A stretch of DNA of 64,000 nt, from the NCBI GenBank assembly GCA_965227935.1, contig CBDDGS010000015.1, forward strand, positions 184,750 through 248,749. The letters are read 5' to 3'. The notes under the pieces were generated by a model. It had not been told where the DNA came from. It saw nothing but the letters and a program-made list of their open reading frames with translations, and searched no databases. Within the stretch, counting starts at the first letter, position 1. Each line of letters opens with the position of its first letter. The DNA comes from JAWPMT01 sp965227935 (GTDB lineage: Bacteria; Bacteroidota; Bacteroidia; Cytophagales; Cyclobacteriaceae). The position numbers were made by a program, and so were the translations under genes. This document shows positions 33,718 through 42,367 of this stretch, one piece after another.

Positions 33718-34195
33718 TTCCGAACCAGGATTTCAAGGCATTCCAGAGTTTCATCTTCTCTTCCTGAGAAGCCGACAGTTCGCTGAGCGTGCTTGCTCTG
33801 AGCCATTTCTTGTCAGACGCTGCGGCATAGCGCTCGGGGCCAGTTTCAGCCACGGACAAATCTCCAAATACGATCAGTCGCTCATACACCAGCGTTTGGA
33901 TAGGCTGACCTTCGATTAGCAGTACGTCATTGATGTCAACTTTGACAGCTCCCAGAATTTTGGACAGCAGCTCCTTTTCAGCGGGTGTGTACTTGTCACA
34001 AACGACAATGATATCTGCCTGCAGTACTTCTGGCTCTTCAACCTTGGTCGCAGCGGTTGGCTGAGGGGCTTCTTCTACCGCAGGCTGGCCTTGTTCGGAA
34101 GGCTTTTCCACGGAAGGCTTTTCCGATGTGTCACTATCATCCAAGACGAACAGTTGCTCGGTGATAAAGAATGGTATGTGCTCTTCAGGTATCAA
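33710..34195 (-). CDS. Uncharacterised two-part small protein
   Basis: The product has 161 residues. An N-terminal 15-residue segment is followed by a Pro/Glu/Ser-rich linker (about 20-55, KPSVEKPSEQGQPAVEEAP) and then a compact alpha/beta region starting ADIIVVCDKYTPAEKELLSKIL. The C-terminus is helical (SQEEKMKLWNALKSWFG). I do not recognise the family with confidence; a small adaptor with a disordered linker is the best description. The start would be TTG at 34195, overlapping the thioesterase stop by 4 bases. Together with the overlap to the convergent TlpA gene, this shows that very little DNA is spare here. Confidence 0.65.
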   Translation of the reverse strand: MIPEEHIPFFITEQLFVLDDSDTSEKPSVEKPSEQGQPAVEEAPQPTAATKVEEPEVLQADIIVVCDKYTPAEKELLSKILGAVKVDINDVLLIEGQPIQTLVYERLIVFGDLSVAETGPERYAAASDKKWLRASTLSELSASQEEKMKLWNALKSWFGIS

Positions 34196-34713
34196 TCCAG
34201 GTCAAATATTGATTTTAATTCGGTGGCGTCTGCAGGGTTCATGCGCTTGGCAAGTACCAGACGCAGTTGACGTCTTCGAAGGGCGCCCTCATAGAGTTCT
34301 TTTTCGTGATCAGTTTCCGGGTAGGCCTCGGGTACGTCAATCGGCCTGCCGCTCTGGTCTACGGCCACAAAGGTGAAGAAAGCGGTGTTGGTATCTGTCT
34401 TTTGGCCTGAGGGAATGTCTTCAGCGCTCACCTTGATGAAGACCTCCATGGATGAATTGAAGGACCGGGTCACAAAGGCCTCCAGCGTGACTACGTCGCC
34501 CAGTTGTATGGGTTTCGAAAAAGAGATATTGTCCACCGAAGCTGTAACGACAATGCGGTTGGAATGCTTCTGTGCTGCGATTGCTGATACGATGTCCATC
34601 CAATGCATGAGTCGACCACCCATGAGGTTATTGAGCGTGTTGGTGTCGTTTGGCAGCACCAGTTCGGTCATTGTGACGTGTGAGTCACGGCACTTCTTTT
34701 TCTTCTTATTCAT
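34192..34713 (-). CDS. Acyl-CoA thioesterase (hotdog fold)
   Basis: The 173-residue protein has the acyl-CoA hydrolase hotdog pattern: TELVLPNDTNTLNNLMGGRLMHWMD with the conserved Asn/Gly region, then VVTASVDNISFSKPIQLGD and the later AFFTFVAVDQSGRPIDVP strand. Family enzymes hydrolyse acyl-CoA thioesters in the cytoplasm. The frame is open to 34803, but the ATG at 34713 (MNKKKKK) gives the expected N-terminus and an 8-base overlap with the pcm stop, so it is preferred. It is in an operon with pcm and the small unknown gene. Confidence 0.87.
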   Translation of the reverse strand: MNKKKKKCRDSHVTMTELVLPNDTNTLNNLMGGRLMHWMDIVSAIAAQKHSNRIVVTASVDNISFSKPIQLGDVVTLEAFVTRSFNSSMEVFIKVSAEDIPSGQKTDTNTAFFTFVAVDQSGRPIDVPEAYPETDHEKELYEGALRRRQLRLVLAKRMNPADATELKSIFDLD

Positions 34714-35374
34714 TCCATCCAAATTCGCCAAGCAAAGGTACGAAGCTGAAATACTTGTGTTCCTTTTTTCGGATCTTGTTTCCTTCCCCTTTGATAATCT
34801 CAAGCATTACCTGTCGACTTTCGTTACCCACCGGGATAATTAAGCGGCCTCCTTTCTTTAGCTGGCCGACCAAAGCTGATGGCACGCTGGGGGCTCCCGC
34901 CGTGACAATGATGCCATCAAAGGGTGCCTCGGCCGGCAGTCCTTTGGAGCCGTCTCCCAGGTAGAAATGTGGTTGGTAGCCCATTCGGGGTAGAAAGTGG
35001 TGGCATTCCTCGTAGAGGTGCCTGTTGTACTCGATGGTATGTACGTCGGCACCGAGCTCCAGTAAAATACACGCCTGGTAACCGCTACCTGTTCCGATTT
35101 CGAGGATCTTATCCCCCTTCTTCACCTGAAGCAATTCCGTCTGGCGGGCCACGGTGTAGGGCTGTGAGATGGTCTGTCCATGTCCTATCGGAAAAGCCTT
35201 GTCTTCGTACGCGTGCTCCAGGAAAGCGTCGTCAAAAAACAGGTGTCGGGGCATCTTGCCAATGGCTTCGAGTACGCGCTTGTCCCTGATCCCCTTGGAG
35301 GTGATTTCCTTCACCAACATCCTGCGCAATCCCTTGTGTCGGTAGCTGTCCTCTAGGTTATCTTTGAAGCCCAT
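34706..35374 (-). CDS. pcm: Protein-L-isoaspartate O-methyltransferase
   Basis: The 222-residue SAM-dependent enzyme methylates isoaspartyl residues and starts their repair. The family substrate motif PIGHGQTISQPYTVARQTELL is followed by the SAM-binding ILEIGTGSGYQACIL, VHTIEYNRHLYEEC, and a C-terminal APFDGIIVTAGAPSVPSAL plus LKKGGRLIIPVG. Length and order are normal. It leads the minus-strand operon and diverges from ribE with only 30 bases between starts. Confidence 0.95.
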   Translation of the reverse strand: MGFKDNLEDSYRHKGLRRMLVKEITSKGIRDKRVLEAIGKMPRHLFFDDAFLEHAYEDKAFPIGHGQTISQPYTVARQTELLQVKKGDKILEIGTGSGYQACILLELGADVHTIEYNRHLYEECHHFLPRMGYQPHFYLGDGSKGLPAEAPFDGIIVTAGAPSVPSALVGQLKKGGRLIIPVGNESRQVMLEIIKGEGNKIRKKEHKYFSFVPLLGEFGWNE

Positions 35375-35404
35375 TGAGAATTAAAATTAGGACAAAATCA
35401 GGCA

Positions 35405-36004
35405 ATGTTTACGGGAATTATTGAAGCACTTGGCGAGATCGAGCAAACAGAAAAAGAAGGGTCGAATGTGAACTTCAAAGTGCGGTCACCCATCGGATCA
35501 GCGCTACATGTGGATCAGAGCTTGAGCCACAATGGTGTATGCCTGACGGTGACAAAAGTGGAAGACGCCTATCACTGGGTGACGGCGGTGGATGAGACGC
35601 TGCAGAAATCCAATCTGGGTAGTCTGCAGGTAGGCAGTCTGGTCAATCTTGAGCGTTGCATGCCCGCTGATGGGCGGTTCGATGGACACATCGTGCAAGG
35701 GCACGTAGACCGTACCGGGACGGTCACGGGTATCAAAGAAGAGGAGGGGAGTTGGTTGTTTGATTTCAGCTTCCAGCCCGGAGAAGAGATTGTCGTGGAG
35801 AAGGGCAGCATCTGCGTCAATGGCGTCAGCCTAACATGTTTCAACGCGACGGAGGATTCATTTCGCGTAGCCATCATTCCTTACACGTTTGAGCATACCA
35901 ACTTCAAACGTCTTGAGGTTGGAGATGCCGTAAACCTTGAGTTTGATGTGATCGGTAAATATGTGAGCCGGTTATTGGAGCGCCGTGAAATGGGGCTGGA
36001 GTAG
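35405..36004 (+). CDS. ribE: Riboflavin synthase, alpha subunit
   Basis: This 199-residue protein has two similar lumazine-binding barrels. The first starts MFTGIIEALGEIEQTE with SLSHNGVCLTVTKV. The second starts FDGHIVQGHVDRTGTV and has KGSICVNGVSLTCFNA. The enzyme dismutates two 6,7-dimethyl-8-ribityllumazine molecules to riboflavin. No FMN riboswitch fits in the 30-base gap upstream. The last 33 bases overlap the convergent PAP2 gene. Confidence 0.95.
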   Translation: MFTGIIEALGEIEQTEKEGSNVNFKVRSPIGSALHVDQSLSHNGVCLTVTKVEDAYHWVTAVDETLQKSNLGSLQVGSLVNLERCMPADGRFDGHIVQGHVDRTGTVTGIKEEEGSWLFDFSFQPGEEIVVEKGSICVNGVSLTCFNATEDSFRVAIIPYTFEHTNFKRLEVGDAVNLEFDVIGKYVSRLLERREMGLE

Positions 36005-36535
36005 CGAGCGTACAATTCTCCATACCAGAGTGGCCATCAGGGCTCCAATACCCATTCCTGCTAAGATGTCCAGCGGGAAGTGTACACCGAGGTACACGCG
36101 GGAATACGCTACTAATACGGCCCAGACGATCAAAACTATCGTCGAGCGTTTTGGGATCATTAGGTTGATGAAGACGGCTAGTCCCATTGTATTGGCAGCG
36201 TGGGACGATGCAAAGCCATACTGTCCGCCGCACCTTCGCCAGAAACTAAGGAATTGCAGTTCAGGATCATGACAGGGACGGAGTCTTGCAAAATAGGGCT
36301 TCATCCACGCCGACGTTAGCTGATCGGTGCAGATGACCAGCAACACCAAGGCCAGAATAGGCAGCCATGACTGCCGACCATACTTCAAGAGCAGTTGCTG
36401 GATCAGTAATAGGTAGAGAGGTACCCAGACCCATTTCTCAGAAAGCAAGCGCATGAAGGACTCGAAGGGGCTCTCACCTTTGGCATAGAGGAGTTCAAAC
36501 AGGTTGTAATCCCAGGAGATCAGGGTCTCAAGCAT
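35972..36535 (-). CDS. PAP2-family membrane phosphatase
   Basis: The 187-residue integral membrane protein has about five helices and the three phosphatase motifs: KPYFARLRP (motif 1), ASSHAANTMGLA (motif 2, the usual PSGH reading ASSH) and SRVYLGVHFPLDILAG (motif 3). Members dephosphorylate undecaprenyl pyrophosphate or phosphatidyl phosphates at the membrane; which applies here is unknown. It overlaps the hemF stop by 8 bases and ribE by 33 bases. Confidence 0.9.
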   Translation of the reverse strand: MLETLISWDYNLFELLYAKGESPFESFMRLLSEKWVWVPLYLLLIQQLLLKYGRQSWLPILALVLLVICTDQLTSAWMKPYFARLRPCHDPELQFLSFWRRCGGQYGFASSHAANTMGLAVFINLMIPKRSTIVLIVWAVLVAYSRVYLGVHFPLDILAGMGIGALMATLVWRIVRSLLQPHFTALQ

Positions 36536-37424
36536 GGACCCAATCTATGCCTTTTTTTAGTGATTGTAGGGTGGTTTCTTCCCGGCTTCCTACCGTCGGG
36601 CGGTGATCATACTCCCAACGCACGTAGGGAGGGAGGCTCATTAGGATAGATTCAGTTCTACCGTTGGTGTCGAGGCCGAACTTGGTGCCCTTGTCATAGA
36701 CGAGGTTGAATTCGACGTACCGCCCACGTCTAAGTAGCTGCCACTGACGCTCCTCTTCAGAGAAGGACTTGTTCTTACTCTTGTTGACCAATTCGGTATA
36801 GGTTGGCAAGAAGCAATCGCCTACTGCCTGTACAAACTGCCAGATCTTTTCCTTTTCGGAGTCATCAGATCCTTTCAGTCGATCGAAGAAGATACCGCCG
36901 ATACCTCGTGTTTCATCCCGATGAGAAATGAAGAAGTAGTCGTCGGCCCATTGCTTGAACTTCGGATAGTAGTTGCTGTCAAAGTCGTCACAAGTCTTCT
37001 TCAGTTCCTGATGAAAGAATTTGGCGTCCTCTGGTACGACATAGTGAGGGGTCAGATCTATTCCTCCGCCGAACCAGTACGTTCCGCTTGACATTTCGAA
37101 GTACCTGACGTTCATGTGGATGATTGGTACCAGGGGACTTCGCGGATGGATGACGATCGAGACCCCGGTCGCAAAGAAGTCCGAGGCCTCAAGTCCCAGT
37201 GCCTTCAGGATCTTCTCAGGGGTCGGGCCGTGAACTGCGGAGAAGTTTACGCCTCCCTTTTCGAACACCGGGCCGTCAGTGATCACTCGAGAGCGACCAC
37301 CACCACCTTCGGGGCGGCTCCAGAGGTCTTGATGGAAAGTAGCTTGTCCATCGACCTGCTCCAATCCAGTGCAGATTCGATCTTGTAGTCCCTGAAACCA
37401 CTGGGAAATTGTCTCTTTGGTCAT
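36528..37424 (-). CDS. hemF: Oxygen-dependent coproporphyrinogen III oxidase
   Basis: The 298-residue enzyme catalyses an O2-dependent late step of heme synthesis, which indicates an aerobic lifestyle. Family motifs are WSRPEGGGGRSRVITDG, FEKGGVNFSAVHGPTPEKIL, PLVPIIHMNVRYFE, the stretch TYWFGGGIDLTPHYV and RYVEFNLVYDKGTKFG, ending SLPPYVRWEYDHRP. It starts one base after the tamL stop and overlaps the PAP2 gene, forming a three-gene unit with no shared pathway. Confidence 0.97.
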   Translation of the reverse strand: MTKETISQWFQGLQDRICTGLEQVDGQATFHQDLWSRPEGGGGRSRVITDGPVFEKGGVNFSAVHGPTPEKILKALGLEASDFFATGVSIVIHPRSPLVPIIHMNVRYFEMSSGTYWFGGGIDLTPHYVVPEDAKFFHQELKKTCDDFDSNYYPKFKQWADDYFFISHRDETRGIGGIFFDRLKGSDDSEKEKIWQFVQAVGDCFLPTYTELVNKSKNKSFSEEERQWQLLRRGRYVEFNLVYDKGTKFGLDTNGRTESILMSLPPYVRWEYDHRPTVGSREETTLQSLKKGIDWVHA

Positions 37425-37425
37425 G

Positions 37426-39936
37426 TCAGAAGGGGAAACCGATGCCGAAGTTAACGCGTGTTTTGTTGCGGAGGAAATCCTTATCTCTCTGCAAAGCCAT
37501 GCCCTGTCCGGATGCCGGGAACTCTACTTTTTTGAAGAGGCTGAAGAACTTGACATCGTCCAGGACAAACCTTGATCCAGCCGCCTGCGCAGGATCAAAC
37601 ACCTGTACGGCACCATCTATTCGGAAGACGAGGTACCCAAAGTCAATGCGAAGACCTACCCCGGCACCGACAGCGATCTCACCAAGAAAATTCTTGAAAT
37701 TGAATCTGCCTCCCTTACCTGATGTGGGTACCTCAGAATCAAAGGGTCTCAGTGGCGAGCTCTTAATCTGCCAGATGTTCCCTGCATCCACGAACAATGC
37801 CCACTGCAGGAAGCCGGCGAACTTCTTCCTCAATTCGATGCTGCTCTCAATGATCATATCGCCCCCTTGCTCCAGTGTGTAATCCACGATTTGATTCGAC
37901 TGGCTCTCATCGTAATCCTCGTAAATGGCAAAATCGCCCGGTCCCAGTCGACGCGCAGGCCATGCCCTCAGACTGTTGCTACCCCCGATATAGAAGTACT
38001 TTTCGTAGGGCAGTGCTGCCGGCTCCATACCGTAGGGGACCGCTATACCAATGTGTATACGCGAGGCAAGGATAGACTGCTCGTCCAGTATCTTCTGTCG
38101 CCTGTGCTCGAAGCGAAACTTCATGTACTGGTACTGTACGCTGTCCATGCCGAAGATGGGCCTGATGACGGAGTTGAGCATGTTGCCGCTGGATTCAGCA
38201 AATACACGGCTTAAATGTGAATCACTGGTTTGACTCCCATAGTTCTTATTGAAGATGATGTCGACAGATGCGGTGGTGATCAAGGCGGACTCAAAGGATG
38301 CGGCATAAGCCCCATTTCCATTTTCTCGCAATGTGTCGAGAAATGCCTTGAAGTCGGGTAAAAGTTCTGAATCCACAAAACCAATTCCGAATGGAGTGAA
38401 GTTATAGCTGATATCCTTCTTGGTCTGCCACCTATAGCTGACCGCGGCTTTGATGATTTTCCGCTGATACTCGTCTCGCCTGTCTTCGAAATTGTAGCTG
38501 AAGGAAAGCGCACTTCGGGGGTTGAATCGACTGTACCGATCACGCACCTTGTCCTTCATTGGGACCAGAAATTGTGGGAAGTTGATGGAGAAAATCGCTC
38601 CATACTGTAATAGGGTGTAGTTCTGTGTGACTCCCCCCACATTGGCGATATTTTGGATTCCCTGCAGCGTCAGATTACCATTCAGCTCCAGGTATTCCAT
38701 TCCGCGGAAAGTATTACGGTTTTTCAGCCCCACATTGAAGAACGGACCTGGAAGCCCCTGTATCGATGAGAGACCCGCCTCGTAGGACGCCTGGTATTTG
38801 CTGAGAGGGCTGGTGAAGACGGTGGCAATGAACTTGCCGCCGGTGGTGTCATAGTTGATGTTGATGAATTTGAAGGCGTCGAGATTGGCCAGCTGCTGCT
38901 GGGTCTCAAGGCTATTGGACCTTCGGTAGAGACTGTCCTTTCTGATGAAGAACCGTCGCTGCAACAGCTCCTTGTTGTATTTGTTGAGCCCAAATTGAAA
39001 AACAATGCCTTTGTGGGAGGTGGTCGTTCGCTGGCCAGCTTCAGTGGATTCGCCGACGAAGGCTACACTGTCGATGTAGTACTTCTTATGGTTTGCGCCC
39101 TCCTTGGGGTTGTTGATCACAGTTGTCAGCATAATGGCAGGCTTTTCGAGTGAGACTGTGTCGAGCTCAAAGAAGATGAACTGTCTGCTAAAGTCATAGT
39201 ACCCCTCATCGGATAGGAGGCTGTAAAGCCTGTCTCGTTCCTCGGTCAATAAATCTTGTTCATAGGGGGTGTTTTTTTGCGGACCAGCGGCTGCATGGGC
39301 TGAGACGATCTCAGCAATTACGGGATCACTGATCTTGTAGGTGAGCGAATCGAAGAAGTATCTAGGCCCCTTGCTAAGGCTGTATTGCGTTTTGATGTAA
39401 TTCTTACCTTCCCTTTTGGTGGTCAGGTGTGCCTCGCCTTCGAGATAGCCATGGTTGATCAAAAACTGTTGGAGTTTTCTTCTGGACAGTTCATGCCGGG
39501 AGCTATCAAAAATGGCGAGCGGTTTGCCTATTCGCATGCGCCAGTTGCCCTCATTGAGCTTTCGCTCCCATTTGCTGCTTTTTTTCTCCTGAGCGGCTGT
39601 AAGTCGGTCGATTTTCTTGTCTCTTTTGGCTTTGGCGATTTTCTGATCGTAGTGGTCGTTGATCAGCTTGATTTCATTCCGGTACCTGGCCGTATCGTGG
39701 TTATTAAGGCCCCATTTGTACAGGTGAGCCTCCAGCGCAACTGGCAGGAACAGAAATCTTGCGTTGGGTTCCTGTTCCAGCAATGCCTTGATCTCCCGGC
39801 TATTGAAGCTGCGATCCCGCTCTACTTTCTGTTTCAGAAGTATTCTCTCCCCAGGCTGCAGATATCTCGTGCCAAGGCAAGAGGAGAGCAACAGGGCAAC
39901 CAAAATGAATAAATTTACGGATGCTAATCTCCTCAA
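37426..39936 (-). CDS. tamL: TamL-type BamA/TamA family outer-membrane lipoprotein
   Basis: The 836-residue protein has a lipoprotein signal peptide (LFILVALLLSSC, Cys about 20), which marks the Bacteroidota TamL variant of TamA. Periplasmic POTRA-like domains follow (about 120-370), then an Omp85 barrel (about 380-836). The barrel has the loop-6 motif region FYIGGSNSLRAWPARRLGPGDF and a terminal RVNFGIGFPF strand. TamA partners with inner-membrane TamB to move lipid or proteins to the outer membrane; tamB is not in the window. The start is TTG at 39936, directly against the divergent methyltransferase gene. Confidence 0.9.
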   Translation of the reverse strand: MRRLASVNLFILVALLLSSCLGTRYLQPGERILLKQKVERDRSFNSREIKALLEQEPNARFLFLPVALEAHLYKWGLNNHDTARYRNEIKLINDHYDQKIAKAKRDKKIDRLTAAQEKKSSKWERKLNEGNWRMRIGKPLAIFDSSRHELSRRKLQQFLINHGYLEGEAHLTTKREGKNYIKTQYSLSKGPRYFFDSLTYKISDPVIAEIVSAHAAAGPQKNTPYEQDLLTEERDRLYSLLSDEGYYDFSRQFIFFELDTVSLEKPAIMLTTVINNPKEGANHKKYYIDSVAFVGESTEAGQRTTTSHKGIVFQFGLNKYNKELLQRRFFIRKDSLYRRSNSLETQQQLANLDAFKFININYDTTGGKFIATVFTSPLSKYQASYEAGLSSIQGLPGPFFNVGLKNRNTFRGMEYLELNGNLTLQGIQNIANVGGVTQNYTLLQYGAIFSINFPQFLVPMKDKVRDRYSRFNPRSALSFSYNFEDRRDEYQRKIIKAAVSYRWQTKKDISYNFTPFGIGFVDSELLPDFKAFLDTLRENGNGAYAASFESALITTASVDIIFNKNYGSQTSDSHLSRVFAESSGNMLNSVIRPIFGMDSVQYQYMKFRFEHRRQKILDEQSILASRIHIGIAVPYGMEPAALPYEKYFYIGGSNSLRAWPARRLGPGDFAIYEDYDESQSNQIVDYTLEQGGDMIIESSIELRKKFAGFLQWALFVDAGNIWQIKSSPLRPFDSEVPTSGKGGRFNFKNFLGEIAVGAGVGLRIDFGYLVFRIDGAVQVFDPAQAAGSRFVLDDVKFFSLFKKVEFPASGQGMALQRDKDFLRNKTRVNFGIGFPF

Positions 39937-39939
39937 GTG

Positions 39940-40680
39940 ATGCTGTCTAAGAATGACTCAAAATTCGTCAAATCGCTAAAACTAAAAAAGTATAGGCAGC
40001 AGGAAAGATGCTTCCTTGTCGAAGGCGAAAAGAACATTGAAGAGGTTCTGCTTTCCTCCTTGCGGGTTCGATTTTTGGTGGGCACTGCTGATTACATACA
40101 ACGACTCCAATCAAGTGATGTTGTCTTGCCCACGTGCTACGAGGTGAAGCAGAACCTGTTGGAGGGCCTGGGGTCCTTTAAATCCAACCAGGCCGGTTTG
40201 GCGGTGGTCGAGATGCCTAAGGAGACCGTCTCCGCGCCTGTTGATGATTATGTGCTCGTTTTGGACCAGGTCAGCGACCCTGGCAATCTTGGAACGATCG
40301 TGCGTACGATGGACTGGTTTGGCTTTCGGTCGTTGGTATGTTCGCCGGACTCTGCCGACTTCTACAATCCCAAGACGATTGCTGCAACCATGGGGGCCTT
40401 TACACGCATTGCACCAAATTATACTGACTTGTCAGCCTTTCTCAAAGAGCAAAAGAAGTTGGGGACACCCATCTACGGTTTGGTGCTGGATGGCGACATC
40501 CTGACAGCGAGCACATTGGGCCCGGGCATTTACGTAATGGGTAGCGAGGCCCACGGGATTTCACCTGAGATAATGGACCTTCTCGATCATCGGCTTACTA
40601 TAGGAGGCCACGGCGACTCTGAGTCGCTCAATGTAGCCATCGCCACTGCGGTGCTTCTGTACGAGATCAGGCGTCCCTAA
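39940..40680 (+). CDS. TrmH/SpoU-family RNA methyltransferase
   Basis: The 246-residue SPOUT enzyme has an N-terminal substrate-binding domain (KFVKSLKLKKYRQQERCFLVEG, an L30e-like pattern). The knotted SAM domain has the three family motifs: VLDQVSDPGNLGTIVRTMDWFG, GIYVMGSEAHGIS and LNVAIATAVLLYE. It 2'-O-methylates ribose in rRNA or tRNA; the target base cannot be told from sequence. A GTG at 39937 precedes the ATG by one codon. The start lies 3 bases from the tamL TTG, so each gene's promoter must lie within the other's coding DNA. The 3' end overlaps pgi by 14 bases. Confidence 0.92.
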   Translation: MLSKNDSKFVKSLKLKKYRQQERCFLVEGEKNIEEVLLSSLRVRFLVGTADYIQRLQSSDVVLPTCYEVKQNLLEGLGSFKSNQAGLAVVEMPKETVSAPVDDYVLVLDQVSDPGNLGTIVRTMDWFGFRSLVCSPDSADFYNPKTIAATMGAFTRIAPNYTDLSAFLKEQKKLGTPIYGLVLDGDILTASTLGPGIYVMGSEAHGISPEIMDLLDHRLTIGGHGDSESLNVAIATAVLLYEIRRP

Positions 40681-42319
40681 AGGCCTTGTATTGGTCGATC
40701 AGACCCTGGGTGGAGCTATCGTGGGTATTGCGCTCACCCCTAATGTCTTTGAGGATGTTTCCGGCCAACTGCTTGCCTAGCTCCACACCCCATTGATCGA
40801 AACTGAAGACATTCCAGATGATCCCCTGGACAAAGATCTTGTGTTCATAAGCGGCGATCAGTGATCCAAGCGCCCGAGGCGTGAGTCGCTTCATCAAAAT
40901 ACTTGTCGTGGGACGGTTGCCATCAAATACTTTGAACGGAGCTATTCTTTCGATCTCTTCGTCACTCTTGCCAGCTGCTCTTAGCTCTGCGACAACCGCA
41001 TCCCTAGACTTCCCAATCATCAGTGCCTCCGTTTGTGCGATGAAATTGGCCAGCAGTTTTTCCTGATGGTCTACTTTATCGTGTGGAGGGTTAGCTGCAG
41101 CAATGAAGTCGCAAGGAATGACCTTTGTACCCTGATGGATGAGCTGGTAAAAGGCATGCTGCCCATTGGTGCCAGGCTCGCCCCAGATTACCTGACCAGT
41201 CTGGTATTGCACCTTGTTTCCTGCCCGATCGACGCCTTTGCCATTGCTTTCCATATCGCCCTGCTGTAAGTACCGGCTGAAATGACTGAGCAGGTGATCA
41301 TAGGGGAGAATGGCATTTGTTTCGGCTCCAAAGAAGTTGTTGTACCAAACACCGAGCATGGCCATCATCGTGGGTACGTTCTTTCGCACTTCAGCGGTCT
41401 CGAAAAAGTGGTGGTCCATCGCCTCGGCTCCCTCGAGTAGTGACTTGAAGTGATCATATCCCACGGCGCAGGCGATGCTGAGGCCAATAGCTGACCAGAG
41501 GGAGTATCGTCCTCCTACCCAGTTCCAGAAGACGAACATGTTTTCTGGGGCAATGCCAAACTCCTGTACTTTTTCTGCATTGGTCGACACCGCGACGAAG
41601 TGTTTCTTGATATGTTCATTGTCACCTGCCTTTTGCAGAAACCAGTCGCGGGCAGAGTTCGCGTTGGTCATCGTTTCCTGTGTGGTGAAGGTCTTGGATG
41701 CAATGATGAAGAGGGTTGTTTCAGGGTCGAGACCCTCGAGCTTCTCCAGGAGGTCTGACGCGTCGACATTTGAGACGAACAATGATTGGATGCCGGGCTG
41801 TTGATAGGGCTTCAGGGCCTTTGTCACCATGAGTGGCCCCAGGTCAGAGCCGCCGATGCCGATGTTGACGACGGCCTCAATTTTCTTTCCCGTGTAGCCT
41901 TGCCATTCTCCGCTATGAAGTTTCTCTGTAAACGCTTCAATCTGTCCAAGCACTGCGTGCACCTCGGGCATAACATCCGCGCCGTCCACTTCGATAGGTC
42001 CTCCATTGAGGTTGCGAAGAGCGGTGTGCAAGACCGCACGATCTTCGGTTTCATTGATTCTTTCACCTTTTTGCATAGCGGCCTTTGCATCCGTCAGGTG
42101 CACCTGATCTGCTAGCTGCTGAAAAGCATCGATGATCGGGTCAGTTAGAAAGTGCTTCGAAAAGTCGAAAAGGAAGTCTTCAAAAGCGATAGAGTACCGG
42201 CTAAATCGATCGGGGTCAGCCGCGAAAAGCGCGCTGAGGGATTGTGTCTTTATCTCTTCGTGAAGGCTAGCAAGGTGTGTCCACGCTGCTGTAGTGTCAG
42301 CTTGTTCTTTCGGTAGCAT
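40667..42319 (-). CDS. pgi: Glucose-6-phosphate isomerase
   Basis: The 550-residue enzyme interconverts glucose-6-phosphate and fructose-6-phosphate. The family signatures are visible: IGIGGSDLGPLMVTKAL, IASKTFTTQETMTNA, VGGRYSLWSAIGLSIA (PGI signature), GVDRAGNKVQYQTGQVIWGEPGTNGQH and the C-terminal GIIWNVFSFDQWGVELGKQL. Length is that of the standard bacterial enzyme. It converges on the RNA methyltransferase gene. Confidence 0.97.
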   Translation of the reverse strand: MLPKEQADTTAAWTHLASLHEEIKTQSLSALFAADPDRFSRYSIAFEDFLFDFSKHFLTDPIIDAFQQLADQVHLTDAKAAMQKGERINETEDRAVLHTALRNLNGGPIEVDGADVMPEVHAVLGQIEAFTEKLHSGEWQGYTGKKIEAVVNIGIGGSDLGPLMVTKALKPYQQPGIQSLFVSNVDASDLLEKLEGLDPETTLFIIASKTFTTQETMTNANSARDWFLQKAGDNEHIKKHFVAVSTNAEKVQEFGIAPENMFVFWNWVGGRYSLWSAIGLSIACAVGYDHFKSLLEGAEAMDHHFFETAEVRKNVPTMMAMLGVWYNNFFGAETNAILPYDHLLSHFSRYLQQGDMESNGKGVDRAGNKVQYQTGQVIWGEPGTNGQHAFYQLIHQGTKVIPCDFIAAANPPHDKVDHQEKLLANFIAQTEALMIGKSRDAVVAELRAAGKSDEEIERIAPFKVFDGNRPTTSILMKRLTPRALGSLIAAYEHKIFVQGIIWNVFSFDQWGVELGKQLAGNILKDIRGERNTHDSSTQGLIDQYKAFRDA

Positions 42320-42367
42320 AGCTTGGATTTATTAAGCGACCGAAAGTTAGCTCCCAAATGTGTGATG

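Noticed and set aside
34714..34803. A longer N-terminus for the acyl-CoA thioesterase
   Set aside because: It would add 30 residues lying within pcm and unlike the family; the ATG at 34713 fits the family better.
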